A DNA stretch of 33,701 nucleotides from JBOHBN01 sp050698355 (GTDB lineage: Bacteria > Actinomycetota > Actinomycetes > Streptosporangiales > WHST01), in assembly GCA_050698355.1 (NCBI GenBank), contig JBOHBN010000246.1:1-33701 (forward strand), given 5' to 3'. Position numbers and translations under genes: made by a program. The first letter of the stretch is position 1, and each line of letters starts with the position of its first letter. Under the pieces are notes generated by a model. It worked only from the letters and a program-made list of their open reading frames with translations, did no database searches and was not told the DNA's origin. Positions 7,090 through 14,817 of the stretch are shown piece by piece.

Positions 7090-8133
7090 TCAACCCTTTC
7101 CGGCCGTGGCGCCCAGCACCGGCAGTACCTTCTCCGCGAAGAGCCGCAGGCTCGACATGACCTCGTCCTCGGTCATGCCGGGCCACTGCATGCGGAGCAG
7201 CAGGTGTGTCGGGCGCACCGTGTCCATCAACCATCGGATCCGGCGCCGGCACTGCTCGGGATCGCCGATGATGAACCGCGACCGGCGCAATCGTTCGAAC
7301 TCCACGTCGAAGCTCTGGTCGGGAGGCAGGATCTTGTCCTGGCCCCACTGCTCGTACACCTGGTACTTCAGCGCCAGCGAGCGCCGCACGACATCCAGCG
7401 CCTCGGTCTCAGTCGGTGCGACATGGATCTCCTGCAGCAACGGCAGCTCCAGGTCGTCGCGACCGGAATCGCGGCACGCGGCGCGGTACACGCTCACCTG
7501 GTGCCGCAGGTAGTCGTCTTCGACATGGGCCGCCGCGGCGAGCCACGGCAGCCCGCGCCGTGCCGCCCGCCGGATCGCGGCATCGGTGTGGCCCGCCATC
7601 CAGATCGGTGGGTGTGGTCTCTGCACGGGCAGCAGCGCGGACCGTACGCGGTCCAGCCGCACGTGCTCGGACTCGAAGCTGACCTCCTCGCCGGCCCAGA
7701 GCCGGCGCAGGACATCGAGGTTGTCCAGGAACCGCCGCAGACGCCTGTCGGGCGGCACGCCGAAGGCGTCGAACTCGACGTCACGGTAGCCGAGCCCCAC
7801 CCCGACCGTGAGCCGCCCGTCGCTCAGGATGTCGAGCGTGGCCAGTTCCTCGGCCAGGTCGACCGGGTTGGCGAGCCCGAGGAGCAGCACCGAGGTGCCG
7901 ATCCGCATCGTTCCCGCTTCCGCGAGCAACCGCGCCAGGACCGGAAGTGGGTGCAGGTACTGGAAGGGATCCGCCAGGTAATGCTGTGACGCCCACACCG
8001 AGTCGAAGCCGGCGTCCCGCGCGACGGCGACCTGGCCGAGTTGCTGGGCGAACCGCGTCGCGGCACTCTCGCCTGCAGGGAACTGGCTGCCGAGCAGCAG
8101 CCCGACCTCGATCCGCGGCGACGCCCCGGTCAT
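7090..8133 (-). CDS. Luciferase-like (LLM class) flavin-dependent oxidoreductase
   Basis: 347 residues of the bacterial-luciferase TIM-barrel fold. Visible family stretches are IEVGLLLGSQFP at the N-terminus, FDSVWASQHYLADPFQYLHP, GTSVLLLGLANPVDLAEELA, LSDGRLTVGVGLGYR and PIWMAGHTDAAIRRAARRG. Such enzymes use FMNH2 or coenzyme F420 to oxidise or reduce small organics; the cofactor and substrate are not evident. The ATG at 8133 overlaps the upstream stop by one base (TGATG), so it is coupled to the acyl-CoA dehydrogenase gene. Its role in a CoA-thioester pathway is unclear; it could open a ring or oxygenate an intermediate before CoA activation. Confidence 0.87.
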   Translation of the reverse strand: MTGASPRIEVGLLLGSQFPAGESAATRFAQQLGQVAVARDAGFDSVWASQHYLADPFQYLHPLPVLARLLAEAGTMRIGTSVLLLGLANPVDLAEELATLDILSDGRLTVGVGLGYRDVEFDAFGVPPDRRLRRFLDNLDVLRRLWAGEEVSFESEHVRLDRVRSALLPVQRPHPPIWMAGHTDAAIRRAARRGLPWLAAAAHVEDDYLRHQVSVYRAACRDSGRDDLELPLLQEIHVAPTETEALDVVRRSLALKYQVYEQWGQDKILPPDQSFDVEFERLRRSRFIIGDPEQCRRRIRWLMDTVRPTHLLLRMQWPGMTEDEVMSSLRLFAEKVLPVLGATAGKG

Positions 8134-9296
8134 CAGAAGGACCTCGGCATCTTCAGCACGTGCTCGCCGACGTAGGACAGGATGAGGTTCGTCGAGATGG
8201 GCGCGACCTGGTACAGGCGGGTCTCCCGGAACTTCCGCTCGACGTCGTACTCGACCGCGAACCCGTAGCCGCCGTGGGTCTGCAGCGCCGCGTTCGCCGC
8301 CGCCCAGGACGCATCGGCGGCGAGCAGCTTGGCCATGTTCGCCTCGGCACCGCAGTCCTGGTGCGCGTCGAACAGGTCGCAGGCGCGCCAGCGCATCAGG
8401 TCGGCGGCCTCCACATCGACGTGCGCGCGGGCGATAGGGAACTGCACGCCCTGGTTCATGCCGATCGGACGGCCGAAGACCTCCCGCTCGCTCGCGTACG
8501 TGCTGGCCCGCCGCACGAACCAGCGCCCATCGCCGACGCACTCGGCGGCGATCAGGATACGTTCGGCGTTCATCCCGTCCAGGACGTAACGAAACCCCCG
8601 GCCCTCCTCACCGATCAGCGCGCTCGCGGGGATCTCCACGTCGTCGAAGAACAGCTCGTTGGTCTCGTGGTTGACCATCGTCTCCAGCGGACGGACGGTG
8701 AGCCCGGAGATCTCGCGCATGTCGACGAGGAACAGCGACATGCCCTGCGATTTCTTCTCCACCTGCTCGCGGGGCGTTGTCCTGGCGAGCAGGATCATCA
8801 GGTCCGAGTGCGCCACCCGAGAGGTGAAGACCTTCTGCCCGTTGACGACGTAGGTGTCGCCCTCGCGGCGCGCCGTGGTCCTGATGCTCGTCGTGTCCGT
8901 CCCGGCGATCGGCTCGGTGACGGCGAACGCCTGCAGCCGCAGGTCTCCGCTCGCGATGTGCGGCAGGTACGCGCGGCGCTGCTCCTCGCTTCCGTGCCGC
9001 AGCACGGCCCCCATCGTGTAGAGCTGCGCGTGCACCGGCCCGGCGTTGCCGCCGTTGCGGTTGATCTGCTCCAGGATGATCGACGCGTCACCGAGCCCGA
9101 CGCCGATGCCGCCGTACTCCTCGGGCACCAGCGCGCCCAGGCAGCCGGTCTTGGTGAGTGCGGCGACGAAGCCCTCGGGGTAGGCATGCGTACGGTCGAG
9201 CTCACGCCAGTACTCGTCCGGGAAGTCCGCGCACACCCGGTCGACCAGGCCGCGCAGGTCCGCGCGCACGTCGGACTCGGCGCCGATCTCAGCCAT
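8133..9296 (-). CDS. Acyl-CoA dehydrogenase family protein
   Basis: 387 residues with the complete acyl-CoA dehydrogenase layout: an N-terminal helical domain with LVPEEYGGIGVG, a middle beta domain with QAFAVTEPIAGTDTTSIRT, and a C-terminal FAD-binding bundle with REVFGRPIGMNQGVQFPIA and QTHGGYGFAVEYDVERKFRE. The YEGT segment that supplies the catalytic Glu in medium-chain enzymes is replaced by APIS (365-368), so that base is absent. E245 in NAERI lies about where isovaleryl-CoA and long-chain dehydrogenases keep theirs and may take over. It would introduce an alpha,beta double bond into an acyl-CoA, feeding the MaoC hydratase encoded just upstream. The start overlaps the MaoC stop by 8 bases. 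Confidence 0.92.
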   Translation of the reverse strand: MAEIGAESDVRADLRGLVDRVCADFPDEYWRELDRTHAYPEGFVAALTKTGCLGALVPEEYGGIGVGLGDASIILEQINRNGGNAGPVHAQLYTMGAVLRHGSEEQRRAYLPHIASGDLRLQAFAVTEPIAGTDTTSIRTTARREGDTYVVNGQKVFTSRVAHSDLMILLARTTPREQVEKKSQGMSLFLVDMREISGLTVRPLETMVNHETNELFFDDVEIPASALIGEEGRGFRYVLDGMNAERILIAAECVGDGRWFVRRASTYASEREVFGRPIGMNQGVQFPIARAHVDVEAADLMRWRACDLFDAHQDCGAEANMAKLLAADASWAAANAALQTHGGYGFAVEYDVERKFRETRLYQVAPISTNLILSYVGEHVLKMPRSF

Positions 9297-9801
9297 CCGT
9301 ACGTGCCTCCCGTGCCCCGTCGTCGTACCGGGGTCCGTAGCCCTTCTTGTACACCAGCAGGGTCCGGGTGAACGTAATGACGGGCTCGCCGGTCTGCTTG
9401 AAACCCTCGGTCTCCACGGTCACGACGCCGACCTGCGGCCGTGAGCGCGACTCGCGCGCCTCACACACCCGGCTGCGCGAGTGGATGGTGTCGCCCTCGA
9501 AGACGGGGTTGGGCAACGTCACCTGAGACCAGCCGAGGTTGGCGAAGACGTTCTGCGAGATGTCGGTGACGCTCTGGCCGGCGACCAGGGCGAGCGTGAA
9601 CGCCGAGTTCACCAGCGGCTTGCCGAACACCGTACGCGCCGCGTACTCGTGGTCGAAGTGCAACGGCGCGGTGTTCTGCGTCAGCAGCGTGAACCAGATG
9701 TTGTCCGTCGTCGTCACGGTCCTGCCGAGCGGGTGCTCGTAGACATCGTCGACGACGAAGTCCTCGAAGAACCTGCCCTGCCAACCGGTATGCGTCGTCA
9801 T
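9289..9801 (-). CDS. MaoC-family (mesaconyl-CoA-hydratase-like) enoyl-CoA hydratase
   Basis: 170 residues of the hot-dog fold. The hydratase region reads TVTTTDNIWFTLLTQNTAPL followed by HFD and YAARTVFGKPLVNS. In R-specific MaoC hydratases the catalytic pair is the Asp and His of SGDxNPxH. Here the aligned Asp is Asn (TQNTAPLH) while the His is kept, a pattern I associate with the mesaconyl/itaconyl-CoA hydratase branch. The ATG at 9801 overlaps the CoA-transferase stop (TGATG); an upstream ATG at 9822 would lie inside that gene. Expected role: adding water to an unsaturated, probably branched dicarboxylic acyl-CoA. Confidence 0.86.
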   Translation of the reverse strand: MTTHTGWQGRFFEDFVVDDVYEHPLGRTVTTTDNIWFTLLTQNTAPLHFDHEYAARTVFGKPLVNSAFTLALVAGQSVTDISQNVFANLGWSQVTLPNPVFEGDTIHSRSRVCEARESRSRPQVGVVTVETEGFKQTGEPVITFTRTLLVYKKGYGPRYDDGAREARTDG

Positions 9802-10985
9802 CACACGGTCCCGTTCGCGCATAGGCGGTCGATGTCGTCATCACCGAAGTCGAGCCACCGCAGCACCTCGCTCGTGTCCTCACCGAGTGCCGGGACCTTG
9901 CCGAGGTCACGCGGTTCCGCGCCGGCGATGCCCGGCGGCCGGATCGTGCGCACGGCGCCGACGGGTGTCGGCGTCTGCGTCCAGCGGTCCCTCTCCACCA
10001 GTTGGACGTGGTCGGCGAGGTCCGCGATCCCGTTCAGCGACGCGTGCGCGATCCCTGCGTCGGCGAGCAGTTCCAGCGCCTTCTCGCGGTCGAGTTCCGC
10101 GAACCGCGCCGCGATCATCGCGTCGAGGTCCGAGCGGTGCTCCACCCTGCGCGTGTGCGACGCGAACCGCGCGTCACGCGCGGCATCCTCCTCGCCGAGA
10201 ACCTGCGCGCAGAAGCGGGTCCATTCCCGGTCGTTCTGCACGGCGAGGAGGATCTGGTGCCCGTCGCCGGTGACGAATGCCCCGTACGGGGCGATCGTCG
10301 GATGGCTCGTGCCCATCCGAGGCGGCGGGTCGCCCCCGTACATCGTGTAGTACAGCGGGTAGCCGAGCCACTCCACGAGCGAGTCGAACAGCGATATGCT
10401 CACCGGCAGCGACTCGCCCGTACGGTCGCGATGAAGCAGTGCCGCGAGGATGTTCGAGAACGCGTACGTCCCGGCCGAGATGTCCGCGATCGAGATACCC
10501 ACCTTGGCCATGTGCTCGGCATCGCCGGTGATGGACATCAGTCCCGTCTCCCCCTGCATGAGCAGGTCGTACGCCTTCGCGTCCCGCAGCGGGCCCTCTT
10601 CGCCGTACCCGGAGATCGCGCACGGGACGATGCGCGGGCAGTCGCGCCGCAGCGTCTCAGGGTCGAGGCCGGCGCGGCGTGCGGCGGCCGGGGACATGTT
10701 GTGTACGAACACGTCGCACGCGCTCAGCAGGCGGTCGAGCACGGCACGGCCGTCCACCTGCTTCAGGTCGAGGGTCAAGGACTCCTTACCGCGATTCAAC
10801 CACAGGAACGCGCTCGACAGCCCGCGTACCTTCTCGTCGTAGCCGCGGGCGAAGTCACCCGAGCCCGGGCGCTCGACCTTGATGACACGAGCGCCGAGGT
10901 CGGCCAACTGGCGGGTCGCGAACGGCGCAGCGACGGCCTGCTCGAAGGCGACGACGACCACGCCCGCGAGCGGTGCCGCTGTCAC
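9801..10985 (-). CDS. Class III (CaiB/BaiF/Frc) CoA-transferase
   Basis: 394 residues of the interlocked class III CoA-transferase family. Markers are the N-terminal APFATRQLADLGARVIKVER, then NRGKESLTLDLK, and the catalytic aspartate D140 in KAYDLLMQGETGLMS, which forms the aspartyl-CoA anhydride intermediate. Members transfer CoA between carboxylates such as succinate, itaconate, mesaconate, carnitine or oxalate. In this operon it would activate the acid brought in by the TRAP transporter. The GTG at 10985 overlaps the upstream MmgE/PrpD stop by 4 bases. The substrate cannot be told from the sequence. Confidence 0.92.
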   Translation of the reverse strand: MTAAPLAGVVVVAFEQAVAAPFATRQLADLGARVIKVERPGSGDFARGYDEKVRGLSSAFLWLNRGKESLTLDLKQVDGRAVLDRLLSACDVFVHNMSPAAARRAGLDPETLRRDCPRIVPCAISGYGEEGPLRDAKAYDLLMQGETGLMSITGDAEHMAKVGISIADISAGTYAFSNILAALLHRDRTGESLPVSISLFDSLVEWLGYPLYYTMYGGDPPPRMGTSHPTIAPYGAFVTGDGHQILLAVQNDREWTRFCAQVLGEEDAARDARFASHTRRVEHRSDLDAMIAARFAELDREKALELLADAGIAHASLNGIADLADHVQLVERDRWTQTPTPVGAVRTIRPPGIAGAEPRDLGKVPALGEDTSEVLRWLDFGDDDIDRLCANGTV

Positions 10986-12409
10986 GAGGCGACTCCGGAG
11001 CCCGCCCCGACTGCCGCGAGCTGGTCCGTGGTCGCACGCACCGATGTCTGGTGCCGCAGGCCGCGAAGGAGCGGGTAGAGGTCACCGGCGCCGTCCAGGC
11101 CGGCGAACGCCAGGCAGCTCTCGAACTTGCCCTGCAGCTCCTGCTCGGTGAGCGGCCGGGTGGCGTGCCCGCGTGCGACATCCACCCGGCGCACCAACTC
11201 GTCGCCACCGCGGGTCCGCGCCGACACCACGGCGAAGCCGTCACCGAAACCGCTACCCCCTGCGATCGGGTCGCCCACCGGAGGCACCGCCTGCGCGCCT
11301 GCCGTGATCCGCGGAAGCAGTTCCTGGGCCGCCGGTCGCGTCACCGCGTCGTCGGTGAAGGTCGACAGCGTGAGCGTGCCGTCGAGCAGGCAGGCTGCCA
11401 TCGCGTACTCCATGCTGAACTTGCCTTGCAGACCGGCTTGAGGGCGGTGGTGGAGGAGCGGTTCGAGCCCGCCGGGCTGGACGGTGACGGTGACCCGGTC
11501 CACGTCGGCGGCACGCAGCCCGTCGGCAACGAGCGCCAGCATCGCGTCGGCCGCAGGGTGCATGTAGTAGCAGCACGGGTGCAGCTTGGTGTTGAGCCCG
11601 GCCGGGCCGCTGTGCGCGGAGACCTCCCACGGGTCGAGGCGCTCGCGCAGGGCGCCACGGTCGGCGCCGCCTGCGCCGGCGTAGAGGGCGAGGAACCCCG
11701 CCGGGCTCTCGAGGTTCTCCGGGTCCGCGGTGAAGCCCGACGCCGCGAGGGTTCCCGCCAGCACGCCGCCCGATGCGGCGACGCCGGCATGCAGCGGCTT
11801 GGTCATCGTCCCGAAGTTGCGCCGGCTTCCCATCGCGAGCGATGCCGCGATCCCGAGAGCGTGCCGGGTCTGCGTCACCGGCAGGCCGCGCAGACGCGCT
11901 GTCGCGGCCGCCGCGCCGAACACGCCGACCGTCGCGGTGGCGTGCCAGCCCTTCTCGTAGTGCGACGCGATGTCCAGGGCCTTCGCGACGACCCGCGCCA
12001 CCGTCAGCCCGGTCCAGTACGCGTCGAGCACCCCGGCGCCGGTGGCCCTGACCTGGTCGCCGACCGCGAGTACCGCGGGGACGAGCACCGTGCTCGGGTG
12101 GCCGATCAGTTCGTCGTCGACGTCGTCGAAGTCGAGCGCGTGCGCGCTCGTCCCGCCGACCAGGGCGGCCTGCCGGGGACTCGTCTCGATGCCGCGTACG
12201 AGCGCGGTCGCGGGCCCGGGGCAGAGGTCAGCATCGACCGCGCCGAGCAGGCTCTCGACCGTGGGATCGGCGGTGGCCGCGAGCGCGACCCCGACGGTGT
12301 CGACCACGGCACGCTCGGCCAGGTCGAGCGCGGCGTCCGGTGCGCTGTCCTCGCTCGCCACGTGGTCCGCCAGCAGCTCGGTAAGCCCCGGCGCCGAATC
12401 GGTGCTCAC
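10982..12409 (-). CDS. MmgE/PrpD family protein (2-methylcitrate dehydratase / cis-aconitate decarboxylase fold)
   Basis: 475 residues, typical for the family. Conserved blocks are HALDFDDVDDELIGHPS (D93, D95, H104), GWHATATVGVFGAA, KPLHAG, KLHPCCYYMHPAADAM and QGKFSMEYAMAACLLDG. Known members dehydrate 2-methylcitrate, decarboxylate cis-aconitate to itaconate or act on iminodisuccinate; all handle polycarboxylates, which suits the TRAP transporter nearby. The threonine found in DFDDT of animal cis-aconitate decarboxylase is Val97. I chose the GTG at 12409: AGGAGG lies at 12422-12417, 7 nt ahead, whereas a GTG at 12415 would almost touch it. It is the first gene of the operon, next to the IclR operator. 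Confidence 0.9.
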   Translation of the reverse strand: MSTDSAPGLTELLADHVASEDSAPDAALDLAERAVVDTVGVALAATADPTVESLLGAVDADLCPGPATALVRGIETSPRQAALVGGTSAHALDFDDVDDELIGHPSTVLVPAVLAVGDQVRATGAGVLDAYWTGLTVARVVAKALDIASHYEKGWHATATVGVFGAAAATARLRGLPVTQTRHALGIAASLAMGSRRNFGTMTKPLHAGVAASGGVLAGTLAASGFTADPENLESPAGFLALYAGAGGADRGALRERLDPWEVSAHSGPAGLNTKLHPCCYYMHPAADAMLALVADGLRAADVDRVTVTVQPGGLEPLLHHRPQAGLQGKFSMEYAMAACLLDGTLTLSTFTDDAVTRPAAQELLPRITAGAQAVPPVGDPIAGGSGFGDGFAVVSARTRGGDELVRRVDVARGHATRPLTEQELQGKFESCLAFAGLDGAGDLYPLLRGLRHQTSVRATTDQLAAVGAGSGVAS

Positions 12410-12426
12410 CCGCACACCTCCTGTTT

Positions 12427-12451
12427 GTTCCGAACCTCGGAACGTTGTTCC
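12427..12451. promoter_or_regulatory. Three-half-site operator, probable IclR-regulator binding site
   Basis: A perfect palindrome GTTCCGA-ACC-TCGGAAC fills 12427-12443. Its right half pairs again with GTTCC at 12447-12451 (GGAAC-GTT-GTTCC), giving three 5-bp half sites with 7-nt and 3-nt spacers. It sits just upstream of the AGGAGG of the MmgE/PrpD gene and between it and the divergent IclR gene. Some IclR proteins (PcaU, PobR type) use three-repeat operators. That this regulator binds here is inferred from position. Confidence 0.65.
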
Positions 12452-12533
12452 AGTAGAGTCGAGCCTGGACCGGCGGGTGACATGCTGTCAAGGCTGGTAT
12501 CCGACTGGCCGCACCGTGGAGGATCGAGGCGCC

Positions 12534-13325
12534 ATGGCGATGAACACGTCGATGGGCAGCAACGTGCGAAGCGTGCTCACCGCGCTGCGCATACTCGAAG
12601 AAGTGTCGACCCGTCAGCCGGTGGGTGTCTCCGAGCTGGCCCGCGGGCTCCAGCTACCGAAGACGTCCGTACACCGCATCCTGGGAACGTTGCGCGAGGC
12701 CGGCTGGGTACGCCCGTCCGGCACCGACAGCAAGCTCTGGAGCCTGACCCACAAGGCGCTGACCGTCGGGCTGGCCGGGTCGATCGAGCCGAGCCTGCGG
12801 GAGGTCGCCTCGGCGGAGATGAGGAAGATCCGCGATGCCACGGGCGAGACCGTGCACCTGGGGGTGGCGGAGGACGATCAGCTGGTCATCATCGGTCGGC
12901 TCGATGGCACCAGGTCGCTTCGGACGTTCCTGCCGCTCGGGACGGAGGCACCGCTGCACGCCACCGCGAGCGGACGCGCGCTGCTTTCCGCCATGCCCGA
13001 CGAGGACGTGGAACGGATCCTCGACCTCGGCCTGCGCCGCTATACGGGCAACACCATCTTAGACCGCGCGAAGGTATGGAAGGAGATCCGGCGCGCGCGC
13101 CAGCGAGGGTACGGGCGGAATGCGGCCGAGTGGCGCGAGGGCATCGCCGCCGTCGCCGCGGCGATCCGCACTCCGACCGCCCGACCGGTCGCGGCGATCA
13201 CGATCTCCATGCCGCTGGGCCGCTACCGCGCCATCGACAAGCAGGAGATGGCAGACCTGGTGATCGGCGGCGCCGAGCGAGCGGGCGCAGCCCTGCACGC
13301 CGACAGCTACGGCGACCCGGGCTGA
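12534..13325 (+). CDS. IclR-family transcriptional regulator
   Basis: 263 residues. An N-terminal winged helix (about residues 9-62) reads NVRSVLTALRILEEVSTRQP with PVGVSELARGLQLPKTSVHR. The C-terminal IclR effector domain follows, with GETVHLGVAEDDQLVIIGRL, PLHATASGRALLSAMP, RGYGRNAAEWREGIAAVAAA and ITISMPLGRY. IclR proteins sense small organic acids and repress or activate catabolic operons. The ATG at 12534 has GGAGG at 12518-12522 and GAGG at 12526-12529 upstream; the next ATG at 12540 is an alternative. It is transcribed away from the eight-gene operon and shares a 124-bp control region with it, so it is the likely local regulator. Confidence 0.92.
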   Translation: MAMNTSMGSNVRSVLTALRILEEVSTRQPVGVSELARGLQLPKTSVHRILGTLREAGWVRPSGTDSKLWSLTHKALTVGLAGSIEPSLREVASAEMRKIRDATGETVHLGVAEDDQLVIIGRLDGTRSLRTFLPLGTEAPLHATASGRALLSAMPDEDVERILDLGLRRYTGNTILDRAKVWKEIRRARQRGYGRNAAEWREGIAAVAAAIRTPTARPVAAITISMPLGRYRAIDKQEMADLVIGGAERAGAALHADSYGDPG

Positions 13326-13343
13326 CCTACCCGTACGCCCTGT

Positions 13344-13856
13344 CTAGCGCGAGAAGCGGCGTGTGTCCTCGGGCGGGTAGTAGCGCTCCTCGTCGCGGGA
13401 ATTGCGAGTGCCCTCGTCGTCGGCTCGCTGGTATCGGACTGCTCCCCGCGCCACACCATGCAGCAGCGACGCGATCGCAATCCCGATGACCAGGTAGAGG
13501 GCGCTTGCCGCCAGCCGGTTGCGCAGTTCGAAACCGGTGAGGAGCTCCTGCAGGATGACGAGCACCACGACCAGGCCCACGATCCACCCGAAGAACTTCT
13601 CCGCCCGTGGAGCGCTCACCGTCAGTACGTGCAGCAGCGCCGTCGCCAACAACGCCGCGATCGCAGACAAGGTGGCGAGGTGGACCTTGTCGCCTACAGA
13701 CACCTCACCGGTGTACCGCAGCACCTGCGGCAAGCTGAAGACTGTCTCGATAGCCAGAACACCGACGACCGCGACACCCACGGCGACGAGCATTGTGGCC
13801 AGCCCACCGCCCCACAATCGGACCGGGTCAACGCGCCGCTGTAGCGGACGTATCAT
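13344..13856 (-). CDS. DUF6069 family four-helix membrane protein
   Basis: 170 residues from the ATG at 13856. There are four hydrophobic helices: LATMLVAVGVAVVGVLAIET, a second around LSAIAALLATALLHVLTV, a third in FFGWIVGLVVVLVILQEL and a fourth in ALYLVIGIAIASLLHGVA. The charged C-terminus is rich in Arg, Asp and Glu. The ordering and the FFGWIVGL motif match my memory of actinobacterial DUF6069 proteins; their function is unknown. An AGGAGG ends only 2 nt before the ATG, and the frame stays open to 13988, so a longer form is possible but lacks coding character. It converges with the IclR gene, 18 bp apart. Confidence 0.65.
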   Translation of the reverse strand: MIRPLQRRVDPVRLWGGGLATMLVAVGVAVVGVLAIETVFSLPQVLRYTGEVSVGDKVHLATLSAIAALLATALLHVLTVSAPRAEKFFGWIVGLVVVLVILQELLTGFELRNRLAASALYLVIGIAIASLLHGVARGAVRYQRADDEGTRNSRDEERYYPPEDTRRFSR

Positions 13857-13993
13857 CGCCTCCTCGCTTCCTGCGGCCGGCTCACACCCGCCAGTGATCT
13901 CGCCGTATCGGCAAGCCCGGGTAGTGTGGCGACGAATCCCATTCCACAGCGTCGATTCCGGGCGGCACGGCACGGGCTCGGTCGGCATCTTGG

Positions 13994-14045
13994 GTGATCA
14001 TGAAGACTCGTCGTAGCTATGACTGCGCGCTTGTTTCATGATCAC
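13994..14045. repeat. 52-bp palindromic repeat, copy 1
   Basis: Perfect 11-bp arms GTGATCATGAA (13994-14004) and TTCATGATCAC (14035-14045) enclose a 30-nt interior beginning GACTCGTCGTAGCTATGACT. The length of exactly 52 bp and the arms are the same in copies at 15760 and 31047. It lies 10 nt beyond the hisF stop. No T-run follows on either strand, so it is not a standard intrinsic terminator; it may fold in the mRNA as a 3' stabiliser or be a REP-like element. Confidence 0.85.
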
Positions 14046-14055
14046 GGGGGCGCGG

Positions 14056-14817
14056 TCAGCGGACGGGATTGCCCGCCGCCGCGAGCGTCTCCTTGACCTC
14101 GTGGATGCGCAGCTCTCCGAAGTGGAACACCGTCGCGGCGAGCACCGCGTCCGCGCCCGCAGCGACCGCGGGCGGGAAGTCGGCGAGGGAGCCCGCTCCG
14201 CCGCTGGCCACGATCGGGACGCCGGTGGCCGCGCGTACCGCGCGGATCAGCTCCAGGTCGTAGCCGTCGCCAGTGCCGTCGGCGTCCATCGAGTTGAGGG
14301 TGAGCTCGCCGGCGCCCAGCTCGACGCCGCGCGCCGCCCACTCGATCGCGTCGATGCCCGTGCCGCGCCGGCCGCCGTGCGTGGTGACCTCGAACCCGGA
14401 GGACGTGCCCGGAGCGCGGCGCACGTCCATGGACAGCACGACGCACTGTGAGCCGAACCGCCGCGCTGCCTCCCCCACCAGCTCGGGACGGGCGACCGCG
14501 CCGGTGTTGACGGTGACCTTGTCCGCGCCGGCGCGCAGCAACTGGTCCATGTCGTCCACGGTTCGTACGCCGCCGCCGACGGTCAGTGGGATGAAAACCT
14601 GCTCCGCGGTACGGCGCACGACGTCGTAGGTCGTCGACCGGTCCTGCGCGCTGGCCGTGATGTCGAAGAAGACCAGCTCGTCGGCGCCCTCCGCGTCGTA
14701 CGCGCGGGCCAGCTCCACCGGGTCGCCCGCGTCGCGCAGGTCGGTGAACCGGATGCCCTTGACGACGCGGCCCGCGTCGACGTCGAGGCACGGGATCACG
14801 CGCACGGCGACCGTCAT
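14056..14817 (-). CDS. hisF: Imidazole glycerol phosphate synthase cyclase subunit HisF
   Basis: 253 residues, the usual length. With HisH it turns PRFAR plus glutamine-derived ammonia into IGP and AICAR, the fifth step of histidine synthesis. The beta-alpha barrel has catalytic D12 (VIPCLDVDAGR) and D131 (LSMDVRR), phosphate-binding loops IPLTVGGGVRT and VNTGAVARP, plus GTGIDAIEWA and IVASGGAGSLADF. The ATG at 14817 overlaps the stop of the FAH hydrolase gene (ATGA). It is the last his gene of the operon and is followed after 10 nt by a 52-bp palindrome. Confidence 0.97.
   Translation of the reverse strand: MTVAVRVIPCLDVDAGRVVKGIRFTDLRDAGDPVELARAYDAEGADELVFFDITASAQDRSTTYDVVRRTAEQVFIPLTVGGGVRTVDDMDQLLRAGADKVTVNTGAVARPELVGEAARRFGSQCVVLSMDVRRAPGTSSGFEVTTHGGRRGTGIDAIEWAARGVELGAGELTLNSMDADGTGDGYDLELIRAVRAATGVPIVASGGAGSLADFPPAVAAGADAVLAATVFHFGELRIHEVKETLAAAGNPVR

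Noticed and set aside
10973..13489. Very long plus-strand open frame across the CoA-transferase/MmgE region
   Set aside because: It is antisense to MmgE/PrpD and out of frame with IclR. Its product is Arg/Gly-rich low-complexity sequence with no family features, a typical shadow of high-GC codon use.
13857..13988. An N-terminal extension of the DUF6069 protein to 13988
   Set aside because: The extra residues are Arg/Cys/Pro-rich without family similarity, and an AGGAGG sits directly before the ATG at 13856.
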